This document shows, piece by piece, positions 7,555 to 14,643 of a stretch of DNA of 64,000 nt. The notes beneath the pieces are model-generated. The model was not told the DNA's origin. It made no database searches and worked only from the letters and a program-made list of their open reading frames with translations. The stretch spans positions 2,294,001-2,358,000 of the forward strand of contig NZ_CP109596.1 of NCBI RefSeq assembly GCF_036327755.1, written 5' to 3'. The translations under genes and the position numbers were made by a program. This stretch comes from Nocardia sp. NBC_01503 (lineage in GTDB: Bacteria > Actinomycetota > Actinomycetes > Mycobacteriales > Mycobacteriaceae). Position 1 is the stretch's first letter. Every line of letters starts with the position of its first letter.

Positions 7555-8502
7555 ATGACGGGCCATCCGAAAGCAGCAGTCTGTGTCCTCGGTACCGGAT
7601 TGATCGGCGGATCGGTGCTGCGCGCGGCCGCCGCGGCCGGATACGACGTGTGGGGTTTCAACCGATCCGAGGCCGGGGCCAAGGCCGCCCGCGAAGACGA
7701 TTTCGATGTGATCAGCGATATCGAGGCCGTGTTGCGGCGGGCCGCTCGCGAGGACGCCCTGATCGTTGTCGGTGTGCCCATGCCCGCGCTCGACACGATT
7801 CTCTCGGATGTGAAGTCGTTCGCGCCCGACTGCGCGCTCACCGATGTGGTCAGTGTGAAGGCCCCGGTCGCCGCGGCCATGCGCAGGCATGAGCTGGCCG
7901 GGCGGTATGTGGGCGGGCATCCGATGGCCGGGACCAGTGAATCCGGTTGGGCCGCATCCTCGCCCGATCTGTTCCAGCGCGCCGCCTGGGCGGTGAGCGT
8001 GGATCCGGGGGTGCACGAGGTGGCCTTCGACCGGGTGGCGCGGCTGGCACTGGACTGCGGATCCGTGGTGGTGCCGGTACTCAGCGAGGAGCACGATCGG
8101 GCGGTGGCGCGGATTTCGCATCTGCCGCATATGCTCGCCGAGGCGCTCGCGATCCAGGGGACCAATGGCGGGCCGCTGGCTTTGGGGCTGGCCGCCGGGT
8201 CCTTCCGGGATGGCACGCGGGTCGCGGCGACCGCACCGGATCTGGTGCGGGCCATCTGCGATCCCAATGCGACGGCACTGCTCGAGGTGCTCGAGGATGC
8301 GCTGCGCGTGCTGGAAGGGGCGCGGGACAGTCTGCGGGACAGCGGGACCATCGGACTGCTCGCCGATGCTGGGCATGACGGGCGGGTGGACTTCGAGGAC
8401 AACGAGCGGTGGGCGATCACCGATGTGCGGCCGGGAGACCAGGATTGGGCTGCGCGGCTGGCCGACGCGGGAAGGCGTGGCGGGGTTATCGAGTCGCTCT
8501 GA
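7555..8502 (+). CDS. tyrA: Prephenate dehydrogenase
   Basis: A 315-residue NAD(P)-dependent enzyme that decarboxylates prephenate to 4-hydroxyphenylpyruvate in tyrosine synthesis. It has the Rossmann nucleotide loop LGTGLIGGS (about residues 12-20), the catalytic-region motif HPMAGTSESGW (about 122-132) and the helical dimerisation domain with HLPHMLAEALA. ATG 7555 immediately precedes the Rossmann fold; the longer upstream frame overlaps the opposite-strand gene. It lacks a C-terminal ACT domain. The aminotransferase for the next step (pat) is at 15512. A dispersed hairpin repeat follows the stop. Confidence 0.95.
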   Translation: MTGHPKAAVCVLGTGLIGGSVLRAAAAAGYDVWGFNRSEAGAKAAREDDFDVISDIEAVLRRAAREDALIVVGVPMPALDTILSDVKSFAPDCALTDVVSVKAPVAAAMRRHELAGRYVGGHPMAGTSESGWAASSPDLFQRAAWAVSVDPGVHEVAFDRVARLALDCGSVVVPVLSEEHDRAVARISHLPHMLAEALAIQGTNGGPLALGLAAGSFRDGTRVAATAPDLVRAICDPNATALLEVLEDALRVLEGARDSLRDSGTIGLLADAGHDGRVDFEDNERWAITDVRPGDQDWAARLADAGRRGGVIESL

Positions 8503-8510
8503 GCTGGGGT

Positions 8511-8546
8511 GTGGATCCCGGCCGAAAGCATGCCGGGATGACGGGG
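8511..8546. repeat. Dispersed 36-bp hairpin repeat, copy A
   Basis: Begins GTGGATCCCGGCC, followed by AAAGCAT and GCCGGGATGACGGGG; the ATCCCGGC/GCCGGGAT arms form a hairpin. It lies nine bases after the tyrA stop. Close relatives are at 16588, 46001 and 53210. Confidence 0.85.
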
Positions 8547-8593
8547 AAGGCACTGCCGGGACGACGGGCGTCGGCTGCGTTCGGGATGACCCG

Positions 8594-9196
8594 TCAGATG
8601 CGTTCGGCGAGGCCGGGGTAGTCCAGAAGGAAACCGTCTTCGTCGACTGTGACCGTCGCGCTGGAGACGGGTGACAGAACGTGGATACCGTCGGCTCCGC
8701 TGCTGTAGGTGAGGCTGGCTTCCTGGACGAGCAGGTCGGGGAGGCGGACGTAGACGACCGGTACCTGGACGTCCTCGCTCGCATGCGCCAGACCGTAGCG
8801 GCGGATCGGCAGGGTGTTGAAGAACGGGCTCAGCACCACGTCGACATCGAGCGCACCGCCGAAGGTGGAGCGCACATGGGTGCCACCGGCATCGATGAGC
8901 CAGTAGTTCTCCTCATCGCGGGCGATGGAGGCATGCCGTTCGCCGCTGGCGAGGGTGCTGCGCAGGGAGAGGCGCCGGGTGACCCCGTTCTCATCGGTGA
9001 CCAGGTCATAGGAGGCGCTGAAGGCCGGATGGTCCTCGCACTCCCCCGCGATGATCCGGCCGGCGGCGCGAATCCGGTTGCCGCTGAGCACAACCCGCAC
9101 CGATTCCATTCGCGACGCGTTGTGCGCACGCCAGGTCAATATCGACGGCCATTTCGCCACCGCCGGTTTCGAGTCCTCGCTCCCGCTCTCCGTCAC
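8594..9196 (-). CDS. Putative glycolipid-binding protein (DUF1089-like)
   Basis: A protein of about 200 residues resembling the PF06475 glycolipid-binding family: a W-x-R start of the fold (SILTWRAHNASRMESVRV), repeated antiparallel strands and the segment YWLIDAGGTHV followed by ...DVVLSPFFNTLPIRRYG. The start is either GTG 9196 or GTG 9160; neither has a good ribosome binding site, and the strand upstream (GGTTATAG) could be a -10 element for a near-leaderless transcript. A homologue sits beside tyrA in mycobacteria (Rv3755c, from memory). The function in vivo is unknown. The palindromic repeat element lies about 85 bp upstream. Confidence 0.75.
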   Translation of the reverse strand: MTESGSEDSKPAVAKWPSILTWRAHNASRMESVRVVLSGNRIRAAGRIIAGECEDHPAFSASYDLVTDENGVTRRLSLRSTLASGERHASIARDEENYWLIDAGGTHVRSTFGGALDVDVVLSPFFNTLPIRRYGLAHASEDVQVPVVYVRLPDLLVQEASLTYSSGADGIHVLSPVSSATVTVDEDGFLLDYPGLAERI

Positions 9197-9225
9197 GCCT
9201 ATAACCGTACGTGCTGGGTCTATCT

Positions 9226-9452
9226 GCCTCCGCTGCGCTCCGGCGGTGCTGGGTCTAATTGCCTCCGCTGCGCTCCGGCGGTTCGTGGCCCTGTGACCCC
9301 GGTTCTTCCCTCCCTCCGCTCCTCCGCTTCGCTCCCCCGCTCCGGTCAGTCCAGAACCGGGGGCGGGCCACGAACTTGGGGCTCTGGGCACAACGGGGGC
9401 GGGCCACGAACTTGGGGCTCTGGGCACAACGGGGGCGGCCGCGAACTTGGGG
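9226..9452. repeat. Palindromic repeat element, locus 1, with 36-bp tandem copies
   Basis: The core inverted repeat is TTCGTGGCCC (9282) and CCCCGGTTCT (9297) pairing with AGAACCGGGG (9353) and GGGCCACGAA (9365). The pyrimidine-rich middle reads TTCCCTCCCTCCGCTCC. A 36-bp unit ending GGGCACAAC is repeated in tandem at 9359-9394 and 9395-9430, with a partial third copy. The element fills the promoter region between divergent genes. The 412 bases from 9197 to 9608 hold no credible gene otherwise. Confidence 0.8.
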
Positions 9453-9608
9453 TTTACCCCTATGAGCGTGTTGCGGCGTGTCGGAGGGGGGCTGGGATGG
9501 CGGCGATGCAGACCGCCCGGTATGCCCTGTGTTGGTTGATGGCGGGTCGTCGGGACTCGAGTAACGTAGTCGCGGGCATTGGGGCACTTGGGGCTGGAAG
9601 GGAATTCT

Positions 9609-10766
9609 GTGGCTGGCGCGCGGATGGTCGGGCTGTTCGCCGGGATCGGCGGGCTGGAGCTCGGTCTTGCGACGCACGGCTGGGAGAGTGAACTGCTCTG
9701 TGAGATCGATATCGGTGCGCAGGCCGTGCTGGCGGCGCGATTTCCCGGGGTGGAGCTGCATTCGGATGTGACCAGGCTCAGATCGCTGCCCGCCGGGGTC
9801 GATCTGGTGGCGGCCGGATTCCCCTGCCAGGACCTGTCGCAGGCCGGGCGGACGGCGGGAATCACCGGTGCGCGTTCGGGATTGGTGGACGAGGTGTTCC
9901 GCCTGGTGAAGCGCAAACGCGGGCCGCGCTGGCTGCTCATCGAGAATGTGCCGTTCATGCTGCAGCTCGGCGGTGGGGCGGCCATGCGGCATATTACGAG
10001 CGCGCTGGACGAGCTCGGCTACACCTGGGCCTACCGGGTGGTGGACGCCCGCGCGTTCGGACTGCCGCAGCGCAGACAGCGGGTGCTGATGCTGGCCTCG
10101 CGCACCGAGGATCCGCGGCCGGTGCTCTTCGGCACGGACGCGGGGGCGCATACGGTCGGCGATCCGGCGCACGATCCGTGCGGGTTCTACTGGACCGAGG
10201 GCACCCGCGGGCTGGGCTGGGCGGTGAACGCGGTACCGACCTTGAAGGGCGGTTCCGGATTGGGGATCGCGAGTCCGCCGGCGGTGCGGCTGCCCTCGGG
10301 TGAGCTGGTCACGCCGGGCATCACCGACTGTGAACGGCTTCAAGGGTTCGAACGGGATTGGACCGCACCGGCTCTCGATATCGCCGGGGTGCGGCGCGGA
10401 CATCGCTGGAAGCTGGTCGGCAATGCGGTGAGCGTGCGCATGGCCTCCTGGATCGCGGGTCGTCTCGCCGATCCCGCCGATGACGAATTCCCCGAGGGTG
10501 AGGCGCACGCCCGCCGCGCCTGGCCGCAGGCCGCGTGGGGCCGCGATGGCGAGGTGTACCGGGTTCCGGTCTCCACCTGGCCCGTACACGCGCCGTACGA
10601 GGATCTGCGCTGGTTCCTGGACGAGGTGAATCTGCTCTCCGCGCGCGCGACGGCCGGATTCCTGCGCCGCACCGCCATGGGCACCCTGAGATTTCCCCCT
10701 GGATTCATCGAGGATGTGGAGAACCACCTCGACCGAATGGGAGGATTTCCGCGCGAGGCCGCCTGA
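9609..10766 (+). CDS. dcm: DNA (cytosine-5) methyltransferase
   Basis: A 385-residue C5-cytosine methyltransferase. Conserved blocks run in order: motif I LFAGIGGLELGL (residues about 9-20, cofactor loop), motif IV GFPCQDLSQAG with catalytic Cys73, motif VI ENVP, motif VIII QRRQR, then the target-recognition region and motif X near VGNAVSVRMASW. The start is GTG 9609 with GGAAGGGA upstream. It is followed by vsr and no restriction endonuclease is recognised nearby, so this looks like an orphan dcm-vsr pair. The C-terminal extension of about 95 residues after motif X is longer than usual. The recognised site cannot be read from sequence. Confidence 0.93.
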   Translation: MAGARMVGLFAGIGGLELGLATHGWESELLCEIDIGAQAVLAARFPGVELHSDVTRLRSLPAGVDLVAAGFPCQDLSQAGRTAGITGARSGLVDEVFRLVKRKRGPRWLLIENVPFMLQLGGGAAMRHITSALDELGYTWAYRVVDARAFGLPQRRQRVLMLASRTEDPRPVLFGTDAGAHTVGDPAHDPCGFYWTEGTRGLGWAVNAVPTLKGGSGLGIASPPAVRLPSGELVTPGITDCERLQGFERDWTAPALDIAGVRRGHRWKLVGNAVSVRMASWIAGRLADPADDEFPEGEAHARRAWPQAAWGRDGEVYRVPVSTWPVHAPYEDLRWFLDEVNLLSARATAGFLRRTAMGTLRFPPGFIEDVENHLDRMGGFPREAA

Positions 10767-10837
10767 GCGCAGCGGGGCGACCCCGACCCGTACGCCAGGA
10801 GTCCACGCATGTCGCACCGCCACCGCCGGAACCTCCG

Positions 10838-11257
10838 GTGAGCGTGCCGCGCCCGACCACCGATGCGGCCACCAGTGCGCGCATGGCCAAGCAGCGGCGA
10901 GCCGATACCGCACCGGAAATGGCGCTGCGGCGGGAATTGCACAGGCGGGGTGCGCGGTTCTTCGTGGACAGGGCACCGCTGCCGAAGCTGCGGCGGCGGG
11001 CCGACATCGTGTTCCCGCGGCGGAAGGTGGCGGTCTTCGTGGACGGGTGTTTCTGGCACTCCTGCCCGGTGCACGCGACTTCGCCGAAGAACAACGCCGA
11101 ATTCTGGACCGTGAAGCTGGCCAGGAATGTGGCGCGGGATCGCGATACCGATGCACGGCTCGCGGCGGCGGGCTGGACGGTGGTGCGGGTGTGGGAACAC
11201 GAAGCCGCGGAATCGGCGGCCGACCTGGTGTTGTCGGCGTTGACCAGCGGGGTGTGA
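10838..11257 (+). CDS. vsr: Very short patch repair endonuclease
   Basis: A Vsr-family mismatch endonuclease of about 139 residues that nicks 5' of the T in T:G mismatches made when 5-methylcytosine deaminates. Family features are the N-terminal RMAKQRRADTAPEMALRREL (truncated in quotation), the catalytic Asp in ADIVFP, and the FVDGCFWHSCPVH metal/aromatic motif followed by FW..KL..N..RD. The start is uncertain: GTG 10838, GTG 10844 or ATG 10883, none with a strong ribosome binding site. It follows dcm in the same direction by 71 bp, the usual partnership. Confidence 0.92.
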   Translation: MSVPRPTTDAATSARMAKQRRADTAPEMALRRELHRRGARFFVDRAPLPKLRRRADIVFPRRKVAVFVDGCFWHSCPVHATSPKNNAEFWTVKLARNVARDRDTDARLAAAGWTVVRVWEHEAAESAADLVLSALTSGV

Positions 11258-11356
11258 GGGGTTGGCGCGGGCGATGGGCGACAATGGACCTACCACCCGA
11301 CCGTCCGACCAGTACGGCTGTGAGAGCGAGCGAGGCCAGCGAAAGCGAGTACCGCG

Positions 11357-12079
11357 ATGATGCCCACCGAGCAGAAGCAGGCCGAGGCAGCACCGATCGC
11401 CCCGGCGACGCCACGCTGGAAACGGATACTGCGCTGGTGCATCGCGATACTCATCGCGGTCGCCGGAATCGGCTACTCCTCCTGGGTGCTCGAGTTCCTG
11501 CTACCCATCCCCAGCGATCCGACCAATACCTTCCTGAGCCAACTGGCCGAGAAGGGTGCGCCGTTCCGCTGGGTCTTCACCACCGGTGACACCGTCTCGG
11601 GCGCCATGCTCGCCGTCGCCGGTATCGGCGGACTGCTGCTGTACTCGCGCCGCCGCTACTCCACCATCGGCTGGATCGCGCTGACCTGCTTCGGCCTGTC
11701 CACCATCGCCGATGCCCAGTGGCCCATCGATCCGGCTGTGACGCATACGTACTCGGAGACCGGACTCTTCCCGCAGCTGCATCAGATTCACGCGCTGACG
11801 AGCTCGCTGGCGGTGTTCTCCATCTATATCGCGATGATCGCGTTCAGCGTGGCGGCGTTCAAGTACCGGCGCTGGCCGATTCTGCGCCATACCGGCCTGT
11901 GGATTCTGATCGTCGGTTCGGCGGTGACGGCGTGGATGCTGATCGCCGACAATCTGCCCGGCAATTACGGTCTGGGTATCGCACAGCGCATCCAGGTGGG
12001 CGCGATGTCACTGTGGCTGATCGCGCTCGCGGTGCAAATCGTTGTCGCTGAACGGGATTCCGACCGCAACGCTGGGTAG
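11357..12079 (+). CDS. DUF998-family membrane protein
   Basis: A 240-residue integral membrane protein with about six hydrophobic helices: residues about 25-47, 72-95, 102-120, 142-165, 175-195 and 208-228. The layout, with a conserved loop before helix 2 (LSQLAEKGAPFRWVF) and HQIHALTSS before helix 4, matches the DUF998 family of unknown function. A 17-residue hydrophilic N-terminus precedes helix 1. The next gene starts nine bases after the stop, suggesting one transcript with the mycothiol-dependent isomerase. Confidence 0.8.
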   Translation: MMPTEQKQAEAAPIAPATPRWKRILRWCIAILIAVAGIGYSSWVLEFLLPIPSDPTNTFLSQLAEKGAPFRWVFTTGDTVSGAMLAVAGIGGLLLYSRRRYSTIGWIALTCFGLSTIADAQWPIDPAVTHTYSETGLFPQLHQIHALTSSLAVFSIYIAMIAFSVAAFKYRRWPILRHTGLWILIVGSAVTAWMLIADNLPGNYGLGIAQRIQVGAMSLWLIALAVQIVVAERDSDRNAG

Positions 12080-12088
12080 GGTCGGATT

Positions 12089-12805
12089 GTGACCAGCGAC
12101 GCACCGGAACTCACCGAGATAGCCACCCAGCTCGATACTGTCGCCGCCGCGACCACCCGTCTGCTCGACACCGTGTCCGCCCTCACCGACGCCGATCTGG
12201 TGGAGCCCTCACTGCTACCCGGCTGGACCCGCGGGCATGTGCTGGCGCATACCGCGCGCAATGCCGACAGTCTGGTGAATCTGCTGCTGTGGGCGCGCAC
12301 CGGCATCGAAACCCCACAGTACGCAAGCGCTTTCCTGCGCGATGCCGATATCGAGGCGGGTGCGCCGCGGCCGCTGCGCGAACAATTCGAGGACCTCACG
12401 GCCGCCTCCGAGCGCTGGCTGGCTTTGGCGCGGGTGATGCCCGCCGAAAGCTGGCAGGCCATTGTGCGTAACCGTCAGGGCGGTGAATTGCCCGCCAGCC
12501 GGGTGCTGTGGATGCGGCTGCTGGAGGTCGAGATTCACCACGTGGACCTGAATGTCGGTTATACGTACCGGGATTGGCCCGCGGCGTTCGTGGCGCGCCT
12601 GCTGCCGCAGGCCGTGGCCGACCTCTCCGCCAAGGAGGGGATCGGGTTCACGGTGACTGCCACCGACATCGGATACACCGGCGCGGTCGGCGATCCTGAG
12701 ACGGAGATCACCGGACCGGCGGCGGCATTGGCCGCGTGGTTGATCGGCCGCTCCCCCGGTGACGGCCTCACGGGTGAGCTGCCGGATCTGGCCGCTTGGA
12801 AGTAG
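12089..12805 (+). CDS. Maleylpyruvate isomerase family mycothiol-dependent protein
   Basis: A 238-residue DinB/MPI-fold protein. The N-terminal four-helix bundle (residues about 1-160) carries the expected metal ligands, a histidine in HVLAHTARNAD and Glu/His in EVEIHHVDLN; the C-terminal part (about 165-235, ending ...TGELPDLAAWK) is the MDMPI C domain. The family uses mycothiol, the low-molecular-weight thiol of actinomycetes, for isomerisation or conjugation. The start is GTG. Substrate unknown. A terminator hairpin follows at 12823, immediately next to the att-like tRNA fragment. Confidence 0.88.
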   Translation: MTSDAPELTEIATQLDTVAAATTRLLDTVSALTDADLVEPSLLPGWTRGHVLAHTARNADSLVNLLLWARTGIETPQYASAFLRDADIEAGAPRPLREQFEDLTAASERWLALARVMPAESWQAIVRNRQGGELPASRVLWMRLLEVEIHHVDLNVGYTYRDWPAAFVARLLPQAVADLSAKEGIGFTVTATDIGYTGAVGDPETEITGPAAALAAWLIGRSPGDGLTGELPDLAAWK

Positions 12806-12822
12806 TTCGACTCTCCCTACCG

Positions 12823-12856
12823 AAAATGTCCCGCACCAACCGGTGCGGGACATTTT
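12823..12856. terminator. Bidirectional terminator
   Basis: Perfect 15-bp stem AAAATGTCCCGCACC (12823-12837) and GGTGCGGGACATTTT (12842-12856) with loop AACC. It terminates the isomerase gene and was presumably the original terminator of tRNA-Arg(ACG) before the element separated them. Confidence 0.85.
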
Positions 12857-12903
12857 GTTGTGCGCCCGAAAGGATTCGAACCCCTAACCTTCTGATCCCT
12901 AGT
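12856..12903. mobile_element. att-like duplication of the tRNA-Arg(ACG) 3' end
   Basis: 48 bases that match 14311-14358 at 46 positions, i.e. the 3' half of the intact tRNA-Arg(ACG) plus five downstream bases. The two differences are A for G at 12871 and C for G at 12898. The copy stops in the anticodon loop region, as expected for an attachment site created when an integrative element enters a tRNA 3' end. Confidence 0.85.
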
Positions 12904-13355
12904 GAGGCGCAAAGCTGAGGTTGGTGGAGATCCGCATCCGGTGAAGCTCCACATCAGGTCGTGTTCGTGGCTGACGTTGGCAGGGTTGTCGTCACCCGTG
13001 TCGTCAGGATCTCAGTGGCCAAGTCTGAACAATTGCCACATGTGGACGAGGCCTCCCCGAAGGGACCGTCAAATTTCCGTACCAAACGCAGCGCGGATGC
13101 CCACCGAACCTTCGATGTAAGGCCTTGCTAACCAAAGAAAATCCCGAGTTTTCCGCGCTCTGCCGGAACTGTGCGATATATGCAGGTTCGCGACGCGCAC
13201 AGAAGTCGGTATCCGAGATTTCGCGGCTAGTCTTATCTGTGAACCGATCCCCCGCTCAGAGATGGGGTCGGGGACTCATCCCCTCCTCGGGGACGGGGCC
13301 GCTCAGTGCACCGCTGGTGACCTGAGGCCGCGTCCTGGGAGAGGAGGTGATCGCG

Positions 13356-13472
13356 ATGTCGAAAGAGCGAAAGAAGCATCGCCGCAGCGACACAAAGACC
13401 CCGGGGGTCTGCTTGACCGTAGCTCCCGAGGTCTTCGTAATCGTTGTGTGGTTGTTGACTCAGCTCAGCTGA
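13356..13472 (+). CDS. Small ORF with strong ribosome binding site, in the element
   Basis: A 38-codon ORF, too short for usual ORF calling. The near-perfect Shine-Dalgarno GGAGGTG ends six bases before the ATG. The product begins MSKERKKHRRSDTKT, very basic, then has a hydrophobic stretch VFVIVVWLL (residues 26-34) near the C-terminus and one Cys. It could be a small membrane peptide, a leader peptide or a translated remnant of the lost element. I do not recognise it. The ribosome binding site is the main support. Confidence 0.5.
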   Translation: MSKERKKHRRSDTKTPGVCLTVAPEVFVIVVWLLTQLS

Positions 13473-13701
13473 GTTGAACCCTGACGGGGGCGGGTGACCG
13501 TGGCTGCGGTCGCCTAGCCCCCTGATGGGTTACATATGTAACCCAACTGCCAGCACACCCATTGTGCAACACCTTCGACCAAAATGCTTGAGGCACTATC
13601 GTGGAGTTGTCGGACCACATCTCAGAAGCCCAGGTCATGCACATCTCGCACCAACGACTGTTCTTCTCCCTGCTTCCTCATACAGGCCATCCTCAGCGGA
13701 G

Positions 13702-13743
13702 CTCAGCCGTGTCAAGGGCGCTCTTTCCCTTGACACGGCTGAG
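13702..13743. repeat. Perfect 17-bp inverted repeat
   Basis: Arms CTCAGCCGTGTCAAGGG (13702-13718) and CCCTTGACACGGCTGAG (13727-13743) with the 8-base loop CGCTCTTT. There is no T-tract on either side. It could be an element end, a strong RNA hairpin or an att-core-type palindrome. Confidence 0.75.
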
Positions 13744-13959
13744 TGGAGCGAGACAATCGGGCCGATGAGGAGGCGGGGAGCTCCTAACGTGAGCAGGCCC
13801 AACCTCGATGGGCTGGAGTCCGGTGGATGAGTCGGGAGGCTTCGGACTCCGCGGTGAAGGAGATACTGGCCGATTCACTGACGGCGCTCAGGACTACCAG
13901 TCGGGTCCGGCTCCCAGGTCCGCCACCTCTTCATCCTGTTCGTTGCATGAAGTCGCCCA

Positions 13960-14268
13960 ATGGGATTCGTGGCGGTGTGGGGGTGGCGACGCGCCAACGC
14001 TCCCGTGAGCGAGCGCAGCGAGGCTCTGGTGCGCCGGGCTGGAGTACGTCCGATTCGACTGCATGATCTTCGACACAGTTGTGCCACACTGCTGTTCGCT
14101 CAGCATGTGGAAGCCGCGACGGTGCAACGGATTCTGCGGCATTCCTCGATCTCGGTGACCACGGGGACCTACCTGAAGGTGATCGACCCGGTGCAGCGCG
14201 AGGCGGTGGCCAGCATGGACAAGCTGTTCCGTGGACCTGGGTTGTCGTCGAACGATGTCGTCAGCTAG
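13960..14268 (+). pseudogene. C-terminal fragment of a tyrosine recombinase (integrase)
   Basis: The last 75 or so residues are the catalytic C-terminus of a phage-type integrase: LHDLRHSCATLLFAQ (HxxR box), ILRHSSISVTTGTY with the His and the nucleophile Tyr, then a helical tail ...DKLFRGPG. The N-terminal arm- and core-binding domains and the first catalytic Arg are missing. Residues before about EALVRRAG come from unrelated sequence that includes a GAGCGAGCGCAGCGAG motif. It ends 48 bp from the tRNA-Arg 3' end, where an integrase gene is expected. It is almost certainly inactive. Confidence 0.85.
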
Positions 14269-14315
14269 AACGAAAGAGATCCTCTCGCATGAGCGAAAGG
14301 GTCTCTGACATGTTG

Positions 14316-14388
14316 TGCGCCCGAAGGGATTCGAACCCCTAACCTTCTGATCCGTAGTCAGATGCTCTATCCGTTGAGCTACGGGCGC
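14316..14388 (-). tRNA. tRNA-Arg(ACG)
   Basis: A 73-nt cloverleaf on the minus strand: acceptor GCGCCCG/CGGGCGC, D-arm GCTCAACGGATAGAGC, anticodon ACG in loop CTACGGA, T-loop TTCGAAT. A34 is the substrate of TadA (6496). The 3' end is the integration site of the neighbouring remnant element. Confidence 0.95.
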
Positions 14389-14433
14389 ATGGTCTTGCAT
14401 TCAGTTATAACAGGCCCGGCGAACCGGGCTTGG

Positions 14434-14520
14434 CGGAGGCGAGAGGATTTGAACCTCCGGTCCCCGTGAAGGGACAACTCATTAGCAGTGAGTCCCATTC
14501 GGCCGCTCTGGCACGCCTCC
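14434..14520 (-). tRNA. tRNA-Ser(GCT)
   Basis: An 87-nt minus-strand cloverleaf: acceptor GGAGGCG/CGCCTCC, long variable arm, T-loop TTCAAAT, anticodon GCT in loop CTGCTAA. It is followed by the GC-rich hairpin AGCCCGG/CCGGGC (about 14411-14431), a likely terminator. Confidence 0.95.
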
Positions 14521-14643
14521 TGGAGCCTTCTCTTACGAGGGCGCCGGTCCTTTCGAACCGCCGGGACGAAAGATTACACAGCGGGTGACCAATAGGCAAA
14601 ACGGCTGGTCAGAGGCGTGACAACGACCATCGGCGGTGGTGGT

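Larger units (their letters stand above)
12904..14310. mobile_element. Decayed integrative element between the att-like repeats
   Basis: About 1.4 kb bounded by the tRNA fragment (12856-12903) and the intact tRNA-Arg (14316-14388). It contains a truncated tyrosine integrase next to the tRNA, a small ORF at 13356 and a perfect hairpin at 13702. From 12904 to 13355 I see no gene; near 13255-13320 there are short GC hairpins (GGGGACTCATCCCC, CCCCTCCTCGGGG). From 13473 to 13959 there is only the hairpin and no convincing ORF. The stretch lacks the steady third-position GC bias of its neighbours. Confidence 0.75.

Noticed and set aside
9255..11414. 719-codon minus-strand frame across repeat locus 1, dcm and vsr
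   Set aside because: It is antisense to two well-supported genes and the N-terminal part is Pro/Arg/Ser low-complexity; high-GC DNA leaves such frames open.
13125..13325. 66-codon ORF in the remnant element starting MLTKENPEFSALCRNC
   Set aside because: No ribosome binding site, no similarity I can name and no codon bias; it may be a fragment, but the sequence does not support it.
13827..14066. 79-codon ORF starting MSREASDSAVKEIL before the integrase fragment
   Set aside because: The second half is repeat-like and Arg/Ser-rich, and it overlaps the integrase frame out of phase; not enough to call a gene.
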